Below are positions 42,793-53,800 of a DNA stretch of 64,000 nt, piece by piece. The position numbers and the translations under genes are program-made. Source of the DNA: Chrysemys picta bellii (taxonomy: Eukaryota > Chordata > Testudines > Emydidae); the NCBI RefSeq assembly GCF_011386835.1, contig NC_088809.1, positions 25,985,067 through 26,049,066 on the forward strand, given 5' to 3'. The notes beneath the pieces were generated by a model that saw only the letters and a list, made by a program, of their open reading frames with translations, was not told the DNA's origin and ran no database searches. Numbering within the stretch: the first letter of the stretch is position 1; each line of letters begins with the position of its first letter.

Positions 42793-43190
42793 CCTCTTCA
42801 CACTATGTTGACCAAATCTACCTTCAGCGCTTTCTACAGCAAACACTTTAAATACAAGCATAGAGCCAACGCTCATAACTTCAGATATAAAAATGATACA
42901 TGCATATGAATAGGATGAATACATACAGAAGAACATAACCTTTGAAAAGATATGTTACATGGCATATCTAGCATAATACATATTCCAGTTTGTCATATTT
43001 ACACTCATAAGCATATTTCTGTAAAGCATTATGATGTGCAACGTCACAGTTCCCTTCTGATTGGTTGCGTTATTAAAGTAAAGTAAGTGCTGATGAGAGC
43101 TGCCATCTTAATGGTGCTGGAGAACAGAGGTGGATTAAGATTTATTGGGGTCCTGGGCACAAAGAACATTGGCGGGGACCCTAGGGTTGC

Positions 43191-43975
43191 CAGGAGTCTG
43201 GTTTTTGACCAGAACACCCGTTGAAAAGAGACTCTGGCAGTTCCAGTCAGCACCACTGACCAGGCTGTTAAAAGTCCGGTCGGTGGTGCAGTGAGGCTAA
43301 GGCAGGCTCCCTACCTGGCTCCGCACGGCTCCCCAGAAGCGGCAACATGTCCCCTCTCTTGTTCCTAGGCACAGGGGTGGTCAGGGGGACTCCACACGCT
43401 GCCCATGCCCCAAGCGCCGGTTCTGCAGCTCCCATTGGATGGGAACCACAGCCAAATGGGAGCTGCGGGGGTGGTGCCTGCGGAGCCAGCCAGAGAGGGG
43501 ACATGTCGCCGCTTCCAGGGAGCCGCCCGAGGTAAGCGCTGCCCGGACCGTGCACCCCCTCCTGCACCCCAACCCCCTGCCCCAGCTCGAAACCCCCTCC
43601 CAGACTCTGAACCCCTTGGCCCCAGCCCAGAACCCCTTCCTGCACCCCAAATCCCTCACCCCCGCACCACCCCAGAGACTACACCCCCAGCTGGAGCCCT
43701 CACCCCCACCCCAGCACTGAGCCCCCTCCCATACCCTGAACCCCTCATTTCTAGACCCACCCCACAGCCCGCAACCATAGTCCAGAGCCAGTACCCCCTC
43801 CCACACCCCAACCTCCTGCCCCAGCCTGGGGAAAATAAGCAAGTGAGTGAGGGTGGGGAGAGTGAGCGACAGGGATGGGGGATGGAGTGAGCGGGGGCAG
43901 GGCCTCGAGGAAGGGGCGGAGGAGGGGGCAGAGCAAGGGTGTTCAGTTTTGTGCAATTAGAAAGTTGTCAATTCT
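43191..43975. mobile_element. GC-rich MITE-like element with minisatellite interior
   Basis: Near 43191 AGGGTTGCCAGGAGTCTGG and near 43955-43975 AAGTTGTCAATTCTAGACC form weak inverted ends. The interior 43545-43830 is a degenerate C-rich repeat (CCCCTCCTGCACCCCAA, then CCCAGCCCAGAACCCC). Long frames on both strands here are compositional. Related GC repeats occur at 57040-57400. Confidence 0.45.
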
Positions 43976-44814
43976 AGACCACCACACACACTCCCACCAC
44001 GGGGCCCCACCCCCTGCTCCTCCCCTTCCCCCCATGGCCCTGCCTTCTGGCCTGGCCAGAAGTCAGGCAGTGATAAGAGCTGCTCAGGGAGCCTGGCCTG
44101 CGGTGGGGAGCCCTGGGCCCTCCACCTATCCAGGATGGCACACCCTGGGGGGTAGAGACACAGGTAGGGGGCTGCTCTTGGACACCCCAACTCCTCGGCC
44201 AGGGCAGATGGAGGGACCAGGGCTCCCCACAGCTGCCTGGGAGGCTTTTACTACAGTCTAGGGTGACCATACATCTTGTTTTGGCCAGGACAGTCCCCTT
44301 TTTAAGCCCTGTCCCAGATGTCCCGACTTTTTTGGTAAAACTGGGCATTTGTCCATCATCAGTTGGCAAGAGCAAACAGGACAAATGCCCAGTTTTGCCA
44401 AAAAGGGACTCGGGGCAGGGGGCAGCCCTGCGTGTGGGGGGGAAGTGGGGGGCTTGGGTGGCCCCTAGAATGGAAGGTATGTTTACAAATACAGGGAGCA
44501 AAGGAGCAGTATGTATATATATTTAAAAGAGAAGGGGAATTTTGGCTGTCTAAAAGGCCCATTCAAATAGGGAAGGAAGGAAGGAATCTGAGTGAGGGTG
44601 AGAGGGGAGCAAAGAAAAGCCTAGATAGCTTATATAGAATGTACTGGGTTGGCGGGAAAAGTCTTTTTTTAAAAACAGCTCTGAGGGAAAACCAGCTATT
44701 TATTGAAGACAACAAAGGAACTGCATACAGTTGCTGTTCTTTATTTTACTGACTTTATTGTTTTAAATGAGATAGAACTGCCTATCTTATTGCAACTGGT
44801 TTAATAAAGAAAAA
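43976..44814. other. Unassigned sequence
   Basis: GC-rich at first, then AT-rich. A direct/inverted pair around 44330-44405 (AACTGGGCATTTGTCC and GGACAAATGCCCAGTTTTG) makes an imperfect palindrome. No element or gene was identified. Confidence 0.3.
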
Positions 44815-46265
44815 TGTGCATAACCCTTCTGCCAGGTGCAGCTGGCAGCAACCAGGGCTGGGTTCAATATCTAGGGCAGGGGTCAACAACCTTTCAGAAG
44901 GGGTGCGCCGAGTCTTCATTTATTCACTTTAATTTAAGGTTTCGCGTGCCGGTAATACATGTTAACGTTTTTTAGACGGTGTCTCTCTCCAAGTCTATAT
45001 TATATAACTAAACTATTGTTGTATGTAAAGTAAACAAGGTTTTCAAAATGTTTAAGAAGCTTCATTTAAAATTAAATTAAAATGCTGATCTTACGCCGCC
45101 AGCCTGCTCTGCCCGCTTCCAGCCTGGGGTTCTGTTCACCTAGGCCGGCAGCGGGCTGAGCAGGGCCTCTGGACGGGACGCCAGCTGGCAAGGGGCCAGC
45201 AGCCGGGACCCCAAACCTGGGGGGAGTTTTCAGGGGTCAGGGCAGAGGGTGCAGGGCAGAAGGCTGGGTGTGTGGGGGAGTTCAGAGGTCAGGGCAGAGG
45301 GCAGTGGGGATGTGGGGGTGCAGGGCAGAAGGCTGGGTGTTGGGGGCAACTCGAGGTCAGGGCAGAGAGCTGGGGGTGTGTGGAAGTGCAGGGCAGAAGG
45401 CTGGGTGTGGGGGGGTTCAGGGCAGAGGGCTGGGGTGTGTGGGGGGTGCAGGGCAGAGGGCTGGGGTGCTCGGCTCGTGGGGGTGCTCCCAGCCCCCTGC
45501 CCTGACCGGCTCATGGCAGGGGGCTGGGAGGGAAATGCCCTGTTCCACCCCCTTCCCCCAGGCTCCATCCCTACCTCTCTCTGCCGGCTCTACGGAGCTG
45601 TGTGCACACTGCCACTCCACTCGGCTCAGCTCGGCTCCGCTCCGCTCCCCCTCGCAAGGGCCATCGCCAGCAGGGAGGGGGAGGGGGAGGGGGAGGAGGA
45701 GGGGCCAGAACGCACCAAGCTGTGGGAAGAAGCGGGGGAGGAGGGAAACTTGGCTGCCGCAGGACCAAGCTTCTGCCTCCTGACCCTGCAGGGGAGAGCA
45801 GTGGGCGGGGGGGCTGAGTGGGGCGGGGGGCCGGGACCCCCCCCCCACCGCTCTCCCCTGCCGGGGCAGGAGACAGAAGCTTGGTCCTGCAGCAGCCAAG
45901 CTTCCCCTCTCCCCTGCTTCTTCCCCCAGTGTGGCTCTTTCCGGCCCCTCCGCCCCTCCTACTTCACGGGGCAGGCAGCGTGCCACTCAGAATCGGCTCG
46001 TGTGCCGTGTTTGGCACACATGCCGTAGGTTGCCGATCCCTGATCTAGGGGTTCCTATTTAACAATACAACACAGAACCGGCTCGGGGCCTCACCCAGTA
46101 ACCTGAGAAAATTATACACCACCCCGGGCACCTCTGAGAGGCAATACTTCCCTACCCGCAAGCACAGAGTCTGAGTGTAGCAAAGAAACTTTTAATGAAA
46201 GGAGGGAAGTCACCCAACATTAATTAGAGAAAATGCTGCATGCAGGTTTCATAACCATAAAGCTG
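44815..46265. repeat. LTR fragment of the TGTAACCC family, split by a hAT element
   Basis: TAACCCTTCTGCCAGGTGCA, then GCTGGCAGCAACCAGGGC near the start and CCACCCCGGGCACCTCTGAG, then GGCAATACTTCCC near 46120-46155 match the LTR at 60403-61855. The exact ends were not found. The hAT element 44877-46042 lies inside. Confidence 0.6.
44877..46042. mobile_element. hAT-type element, non-autonomous, 1.17 kb
   Basis: The ends CAGGGGTCAACAACCTTTCAG (first 20 bases) and AGGTTGCCGATCCCTG are inverted. The TSD ATCTAGGG (8 bp) is perfect at 44869-44876 and 46043-46050. The middle is GC-rich with AGGGCAGAGGGC-type repeats, and the frames of up to 259 codons are compositional. No transposase was found. Confidence 0.9.
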
Positions 46266-46631
46266 CAAAGAGTCCTGTGGCACCTTATAGACTAACAGAC
46301 GTATAGGAGCATGAGCTTTCATGGGTGAATACCCACTTCTTCGGATGCATGTAGTGGAAATTTCCAGGGGCAGGTATAAATATGCAAGCAAGAATGAGTA
46401 AGGCTAGAGATAACGAGGTTAGTTTAATCAGGGAGGATGAGGCCCTCTTCTAGCAGTTGAGGTGTGAACACCAAGGGAGGAGAAACTGCTTTTGTAGTTG
46501 GCTAGCCATTCACAGTCTTTGTTTAATCCTGAGCTGATGGTGTTAAATTTGCAGATGAACTGAAGCTCAGCAGTTTCTCTTTGAAGTCTGGTCCTGAAGT
46601 TTTTTTGCTGCAGGACTACCCTTAAATCTGC
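46266..46631 (-). mobile_element. PLE insertion 6, single-arm, 5'-truncated
   Basis: A minus-strand 366-bp copy with the end of the PLE ORF (46428-46625; QQKNFRTRLQRETAELQFIC, then KFNTISSGLNKDCEWL). It is more diverged than insertions 3 and 4. Flanks TAAAGCTG (46258-46265 and 46632-46639) give an 8-bp or slightly longer TSD. A hammerhead-like string, GAAGAAGTGGGTATTCACCC, lies within 46306-46344 on the minus strand. Confidence 0.8.
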
Positions 46632-46639
46632 TAAAGCTG

Positions 46640-47334
46640 TGAGCAGGACACCCACCCCAGAGTGTGGGACAGTGCCTTCCGCCTCATGTTCTTGAGTTCT
46701 ACAACTCAGTTCCTTTTGCCCCCCTCTGCTTTCTTACCACACCCCACACACAGTGGTTGTCCTTGGTCAGTGAGGACCCAGTGTTCAGAGGTGCATCTGT
46801 GTGAGTTCACCTCCCACCCAGGGAAGAAGGCACCTTGCTTGTGCCACCATCTGAGCACTTGCTCTAGTGGGCCACCCCACCAGCCACAGCTCCTCTACGC
46901 CACACACCCTGCCAGCCGCTGTTCCTCACTACCTGGTCCCCCCACCAGCCAGACAACTGTTTGCCAGCCCCCTGCCTCTCTGCTGTCACCTCTGTAGATC
47001 GGTCTCTTAGTGATTTTTAGTTCTCAGCAGGCTGGGCAGAAACCTCCTGCCTTAGCCCTGGGCACGGGCCCCGTGGGCCCATATGGTAATTTGCCACTGC
47101 TGGAGAATGAAGACCTCTGTCTACAGAACAGGGCAGACATAGGACTAGCTTTCCCCACACCCTTGTTATGATGATGGGGCCAGTTGACTTGGCCTTCCTC
47201 CGGGAGACAGTCTGTAATAGACTTAAGGCCTGTGGCCTGTAGACATAGATTTCTAAGAAAAAAACTAAAATCATGCAACCAAAATCGGGCCATGGAATTT
47301 TTATAGCATGTTGAGGGGGGGGCTCAGAAAGAAA
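46640..47334. other. Unassigned sequence, possibly LTR remainder
   Basis: The first part may continue the LTR fragment begun at 44815. No coding or bounded repeat was recognised. Confidence 0.3.
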
Positions 47335-47335
47335 A

Positions 47336-47351
47336 AGGTTGAGAGCCCCTG
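47336..47351 (-). repeat. hAT-type right end
   Basis: GGTTGAGAGCCCCTG at 47336-47350 matches the inverted end type CAGGGGCTCTCAACC of a sauropsid hAT family. A left partner was not found nearby. Confidence 0.4.
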
Positions 47352-48605
47352 ACTTATGGGATATTGCTAAACTCACGCCTAGAGATACAGCGGTACTGGA
47401 CAGAGGCCTCTATGTAAATTAACACTCCAATCCTCCTGTTAATCTGCCCCTCCTGGCGAGATCAGTCACTAGTGCAGACCCAGATTCACCTTTTCCCAGC
47501 TAGTGTTTTGCAATTTTTTATTTTTAAAATTAGCCCTGGAGGCTAAATCCTTCATTTACCCACAGAACAGGTACAACGAGCAACGGCAGCACAGGCTTCC
47601 AACATACCACAGCCCATGTCTCAGCCCTGGCCTGCAGGGACCAAGCAAGAAAGAGATGCTCCTAAATAACTCATGCCCTTTGGGAAATCCCTTCCCTCCC
47701 CTTTTGCTTGGTCCTAGCCTGTGGCCCAGAGTTGTTTCCATGTAATTGTATGACTGCAGGCCAACAAACAACAACCCCTACAGGAGACAGCCCCTGGGTT
47801 GTGTCCTCTTCACCGAAGCACGTGGCCAGGCAGAATTGGGGCAGAGCCCTGATTCTCAGGCTGAGGAGTGGCTCTGCCTGCTGTGGGAGCACAATAGACC
47901 CCGTGTCTGCCCCACAGGCTCTCTCTGGGTAATGAATCAATAGCAGGTAGCCCATAGTCTCCTCTCCCAGCATCCCAGTCTCTTCTCCCCGAAACGTGAG
48001 AAAGGACTGGTGTCCCAAAGAGTTAATTTTGGTGCAGTTGAGAGCAACGGGCCCATCTCAACAACCCTACTCTAGGGCCCTGATCCAACACCTACTGAAG
48101 TCAATGGAAGATTGTCTGTTATCAACTGGCTTTGGACTAGGACCTACTTGCACATGTGGACAGTAATTCAAGATACTGATTAAAGGGCCCCTCAAGGCCT
48201 CTGCTGCAGCTACCCAGATGTCTTCAGATGCGAAGGCCTAGTTTTCAAATCCTACTAGGCGTTGCTCAAAATTCCCTCATAGGAACCTGCAGACCCCTAA
48301 GACTGTGGGGCAATGAACCCAGTCAGGTCTGGCAGCCCAACTCCCCTGTAACCCCCAAGGAGATGACCTAGATTCCTGGGGCTCTGTCTGCTGGCAGCTC
48401 AGGGAGAGGCACACTGTCCCTGGCAGGCTCAGAGTCTGCCCAGCAACCAATAAGGAATGAGAGGCCCTCCTAGGGAGTTCAGGAAAGGGGAGAAGCCATT
48501 TTTTGTCAGTCTGGAGCCAGCCAGGGCAAGGGCAGGACTGGCTGTGTGGGGAGCTGGTGAGTCCCAGGCCTGCAAGCAGGTTCCCCCTGAGAACTGGCCT
48601 CTAGC
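47352..48605. other. Mostly unassigned sequence with a palindromic MITE trace
   Basis: At 48074-48150 GGGCCCTGATCCAACACC, then CTGAAGTCAATGGAAG and CTTTGGACTAGGACC look like a decayed palindromic MITE common in sauropsids. The rest shows no exon or bounded repeat. Confidence 0.35.
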
Positions 48606-49731
48606 AGGGGCGTAGCCAGGTTCTAACATCAGGGGGAGCGAACACATAAAAAAAGGCACCACCCCACATATCAAATTACATACTTTTAAATTCGTTATAC
48701 ATATTTATTTTATACTTAAAATAAAAACACAAGAATGATATTGTTTTATAAGTACTGTGTTATTTTGCATTTTAAAAAAGGTGAAGACAAAATGTTTACA
48801 AAAATGTGGGCCTCTTGGCTCTTGCAAGGGATTCACATGTTACAAGACTGACTAATGCTGTAGTGGTAAGTGTTACAAGTGTACAGATGACGTTTCTACC
48901 ACATTTGATTATGTGATGGAAGCTACTGCCCGATACCAGGGGCTTTCCTCCCCCCACGCACCATACCCCCCACAACTCCAGATTTGCTGTGTCACAAGCC
49001 CAAGGCTGGGTCCAAGCTGGGGGAGGGGAGGGGAGGGCGCCCCCCCCCCCCCCGACTCCGCAAACCTCTCTGCCAGCTCGGGAGAGGCACTAGAGCTAAG
49101 CACTGCGAAGCTGGCCCAGCCCCTGCAGCCCCCACCCCCTGGCCCGTGCACACACTGTAGCAAAGGGATCAGCTGAAACCAGCTGGGGTGTGTGTGTGTG
49201 GGGGCGACACTACCAGGGGTCTGTCTCTCCAAAGCCCCAGCCTCAAATTGCAACCTCCTGGCAGGTGAGCGCTGTAAGGGGAAAGCCCCCAAAGTGGGGC
49301 AGGCAGCCTCTGAGGCGGGGGGGGACAAAGCTTAGCCCCCATGTGAAAAAAAGACTTCGTATTGTCTGGAGCCACCAGATTTCTGCCTTTTTTAAATTAA
49401 AAGCTCCAAAGGAGAAGCAGATTGCTCGCGCCAGGCTCTCCTTCCCTGCGCAGCTGGAGTCTGGGCACAGCAGACCCAGGAGTGGGCTGGGGATGACCAG
49501 CCGCTGACTTGATCCTTTGGGCTCTGCCCCTGTTCTCAACCCTGGGACTCAGCAATGCCTCCCCCGCACCCGCCAACATGATCACTAGTCCTTCCCTTAG
49601 GAGACAATTCAGGTTTCCCCCTCCGACCCAACATGGTGCCTGGACTTGTGTTTGCCAGAGCACATGGACTAAACACATACCATTACAACAGGAGATAGTT
49701 CCAGCCTTCCCTTGGGAGACAATTCCATCCA
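48606..49731. mobile_element. Probable DNA-transposon fragment and GC-rich region
   Basis: CAGGGGCGTAGCCAGGTTCT at 48606 is the left end of a common turtle hAT-like element. The AT-rich block to about 48910 and the GC-rich block with a 14-C run near 49040 may be its interior. There is a TG-rich run at 49184-49200. No right end was fixed. The young LTR element at 49737 may interrupt it. Confidence 0.4.
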
Positions 49732-49736
49732 CACCC

Positions 49737-50810
49737 TGTGACAATGCGGTTCTGGCGGAACCCAACTGAGAGTGCCAACTCAGGACAAATTGCTCAAATA
49801 GGGCAGTTACAGCCCAAGGCTGGGGTTTTTTCCACCTCTAAGGCAAACCAAACCAGCCAGACTAAGAGGACTTCAGTCTCACCCCACTGGCTAACTGCAA
49901 GTCTCACAAGCAATCTCCTTAGATACTCCAGTTTCCCAGTATTACCACCAGTACCACTCGTTATGGGGACAAATGGTTATGAAAACCAATACCCCAGTAA
50001 AAGAAAAAGGTTCTCCTGATCCCAAAGGACCAAGCCCCAGACCCAGGTCAATATACAAATCAGATCTTACCCACAAATCACGCTGTTGCCAATCCTTTAG
50101 AATCTAAAATCTAAAGGTTTATTCATAAAAGGAAAAAGATAGAGATGAGAGTTAGAATTGGTTAAATGGAATCAATTACATACAGTAATGGCAAAGTTCT
50201 TGGTTCAGGCTTGCAGCAGCGAGGGAATAAACTGCAGGTTCAAATCAAGTCTCTGGAATACATCCCCCGCTGGGATGGGTCCTCAGTCCTTTGTTCAAAG
50301 CTTCAGCTTGTAGCAAAGTTCCTCCAGAGGTAAGAAGCAGGATTGAAGACAAGATGGAGATCAGGCATCAGCCTTATATAGTCTTTTCCAGGTGTAAGAA
50401 CACCTCTTTGTTCTTAAATTACAGCAACATGGAGTCTGGAGTCACATGGGCCAGTCCCTGCATACTTTGCTGAGGTACAAGGCGTATCTGCCTTTTCTCA
50501 ATGGGTCCATTGTACAGCTGATGGTCCTTAATGGGCCATCAAGCAGGCTAGGCAGAGCTAATCTCAGCTTGTCTGGGATGTCACCCAGAAGCATAGCATA
50601 AGTTTGCCATACAGACAGTATAGAGCCAATATTCATAACTTCGACTACAAAACTGATACACACATATAGACAGCATAATCATAACCAGTAAACCATAACC
50701 TTGTCCTAGACACCCCATTTGACCCCCTTTATACAAGATTTGGGTGCCACTACAGGACTTTGGTTGCAACAATGATCTATATGGTCCCAGTTTATGCCAA
50801 TAACGTCACA
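49737..50810 (-). repeat. 3' LTR of the young element
   Basis: Starts TGTGACAATGCGG and ends TAACGTCACA on the plus strand. It contributes the last 35 or so codons and stop of the large ORF (50706-50810). Like its partner it has a TATATAAG box (minus strand, about 50381-50374) and AATAAA (about 50123-50118). Confidence 0.95.
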
Positions 50811-53800
50811 CCCCCAACGCAAAATTGATGCAGGAAGGGATGACACAAACATCACTGACTGCATCCCAAGAGCTCCCCATTCTGGATTCTGTCTCACTAC
50901 AGCTAGTATTGGGTTAGAAGCCATACCAGTGTATAACAGAAATGGTTTATCAAAATCATGTTCAACCACATGATTGAACCTCTTTACAAACTCAAGGTAA
51001 CACTTAGTTAGAACAATAGTGGATTGGATCTGCTCTGGCAGCATGGTTCCTGTATGTGCCATGTGATCTTGCCAAGAGCTAAAGAAAACTGCTACTTTAT
51101 CCATACAAGCTCGGGCCAATGTTTGGAACCCAATTAACATCGAATAAATGCAGATATTAATGTTCTTCATAGTCCAGGAATCTTGGCATTCAGCCATGAA
51201 AGCAATATGGTAGTGTGCCTCAGTCTTCCTTTTCATACAGCACATTAGGTCTGGACTGTCCTTTCCCCTGTGAAAAGTTCCCATATTGTTTATATGCATT
51301 GCCTGTGAAACCCCAGTGTAACAAGGCCTTTTAACATAACGTGTGTTTTCATGTATTCCTTTTAACATGTTCAAGGAATTCTCCAAAAGATTAGGCACAT
51401 TGTATATTTTTACAATTTGTGGCAATAGCAACACATTAATTACAAAATCTAGCAATAACAACAAGTTCATTGCAAGTGTCCATCTACAGTCATGTTTGTC
51501 ATGCCACCCCTTTGGCTCAATACCATTGGAGTTTGGGCATTTTAGGGTTAACCTGCGGCTTCCCTTTGCAAATTTCAGTTTTCTCTTTCCTCCTTGTCCT
51601 GCAGGATCAAACCCTGATTTTTCTTGCTTAACAGAATTCACTGGCTGATGGGGTGGGCCCTCTTTGCTAACAGCTATTAGCAAGTCCTTCCTTTCCCAGC
51701 CAGGCAAGTAATTTGCACTACCCCAGACCAGAGCCAGTCCACCAGTTTTCATATTCGTAACTGCTATCATCTCCAAGGCTGGACTCTGTCTTAAAGAGAT
51801 ACCACACAAATCCAAAGAGTCTGCGGGTGAGAGTTTGCTTCCTCTCCCCCGCATCCTCAAGCATTTAGCCATAAAACTGCTCTGCTCTGACACATCAGTA
51901 ACCAAATCTGTCCTTAAACCCTGAAGCCCAAACTGCTCATTTAAAGAATCAGAAAGGAGACATTCCTGTTCCAACACCATTGTCTCCCCAACAAGTTGGC
52001 CCCACACAGCCACTTGGTTATAGGGATGCCTCAATTCCTTAACAACTTTTACTTCCTCTGAGACCTTCTCAAAGCTACCCACACTGGATCTTTTACAAGG
52101 AAAGTTAGTGGATCCCTTCACAACAGACAATTTTTGGCTGCTAGGAACTGAAACTTCCTTGATTAAATCACTCTCACACCCTTCAATTGCAGGGAACTGC
52201 TTGCACCGAGTACCATGAGGATTCCTTTCTCCAGGAGCTTTTCTAAGCAGCAATTCACCCCTCACAGAAATTCTGCCCTTACCCTCTTCACCTAGGGCTT
52301 GCTCTAAAGGCACACTTTCCTGAGCAACAACAGACTCTGTCTGGGTCTTACTTACATTCAGGATCACCTTTGGCCCATCAGGCAGATCTCTACACAATCC
52401 CCTTTCAGGCGAACCCATAGACTTCCTAGATAAAAGGTTAGAAATACTTTCCTTCTCTTTGCCACACACAAGCTTAGGAATTTTTTCCTTTTTGCTACAA
52501 GTTGTTAAACTGTCGGTAGGTAACACAACCAAATTACCTTTCTGCTCTCCTTGTGCCCTGGCTAGGGTATCACCCTGATCAGACAGAGTTGTTACACCCT
52601 TCTCCAACCACACATGAGCAACAGGCAAAATACAAGCACCAGAATTGTTTGGTCTCTGGGATTTTGCTAAGCCACTAACTGGATGCAACCTAGTTACGGG
52701 GCCATTCTCCCCAGCAGATGCAAACTTAGGACCATTCCCTTCCTGGGCTTTAGTTGAATCCAGAACCAACTCGGAGACAACTAAATTACTCTCAACCATC
52801 ACAGGCCGAAAGGCACCTTCTGTCTGCTCCACAGACAAAAAAGAGTTGGAGACGCATTTTCCTTTACTAGACATACTGTTTGGGATTTCATTTCCCTTGT
52901 CCCAGCACACCGGGCTGTTCACAGACAACTGCTTGGAGACTGGGGTAGCTTCCTCCATAGGCAAGTCAATACCCCTGACAGACACAGGCACATTTCCTTC
53001 ACTGTCACTATTCTTCGCACAGGAAACAGATAAGGTATAGGGACACTCATCTTCCACTCTCCTTGCCTTCCCAAACTGCTGACTAGATAAAGCCATCAGC
53101 TCACAAGACTGCCTAGGCTCATCCAAAATCTCCTTGTTCTCCTCTCCCTTCGCTTGATCTAATTCCAGATTTACTTCTGAGACATTAGATAGACATTCAG
53201 AAACTTCATTCACAGCCAAACAGCTACTTTCCAAAGACAAACTTTTGGAGAAACCCTCCATAGGCACAACCTTAGGATCAATCCTCTCTTGTGCCTGGTT
53301 TGTATTAACTTGACTGATCATAGCTTTAATATCATTTCCAATCATAATATCCTTAGGGATTATGTCTTTTACTCCCACAACCATGGTGCCCTCCAATCCC
53401 TTCCATTTCAGGTGGATTTTAGCCAAAGGCACCCTGACAAAATACTTAGATAAGGCTACAACAGTTACATCTTCACCTGGCAAATAATCTTCCTTCCTGA
53501 CAAGACTTGCTTTAACCAGAGTAATATCTGCTGCGGTGTCCCTCCATGCCATACACCTCACTCCATTCACTTCTGCACTGCTAATAAACTCTGCATTATT
53601 TCCCCCATATTTAGCTTTAATGTGAGTTTTAAGGTCAAATTCTTCAGAGACCACAGAAATAGCATTTGCACACAGGGCACCAATGCTGGGCTCTGTGTGG
53701 CTTGCCTGTGAGTTTACAACAACAGGGTTAGCATTGGCCGTGGCATTTGGGGTTGCTGGTTTTGGGCTGCCCTTCAGTGTCGGGCAGTCTGGTCTCATGT

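Larger units (their letters stand above)
30780..43048. mobile_element. Outer solo LTR of the nest, split by a Gypsy element
   Basis: The left part (30780-31718) starts TGTGACGGGTTGGGTCACAG. The right part (42798-43048) ends GTGCAACGTCACA. The 5-bp target duplication GTTCC is perfect (30775-30779 and 43049-43053). Without the nested Gypsy element it is about 1190 bp. The end region (TAGAGCCAACGCTCATAACT, then TCAGATATAAAAATGATAC) matches the LTR at 49737-50810, so the two are relatives. Confidence 0.9.

Noticed and set aside
43381..43956. Frames of 191 and 161 codons on both strands
   Set aside because: They cover the same C-rich repeat in both directions, with no protein signature.
45249..46028. 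259-codon plus-strand frame and its antisense partner
   Set aside because: Lies entirely inside the non-autonomous hAT element and its GC repeats.
50700..52000. Reading the C-terminal region of the large ORF as a retroviral Env
   Set aside because: One membrane-like helix is present, but no CX6CC, fusion peptide or signal peptide was seen, so I left it as unknown.
52645..53040. 131-codon plus-strand frame antisense to the large ORF
   Set aside because: Shadow of the 1398-codon ORF on the minus strand, with no independent signal.
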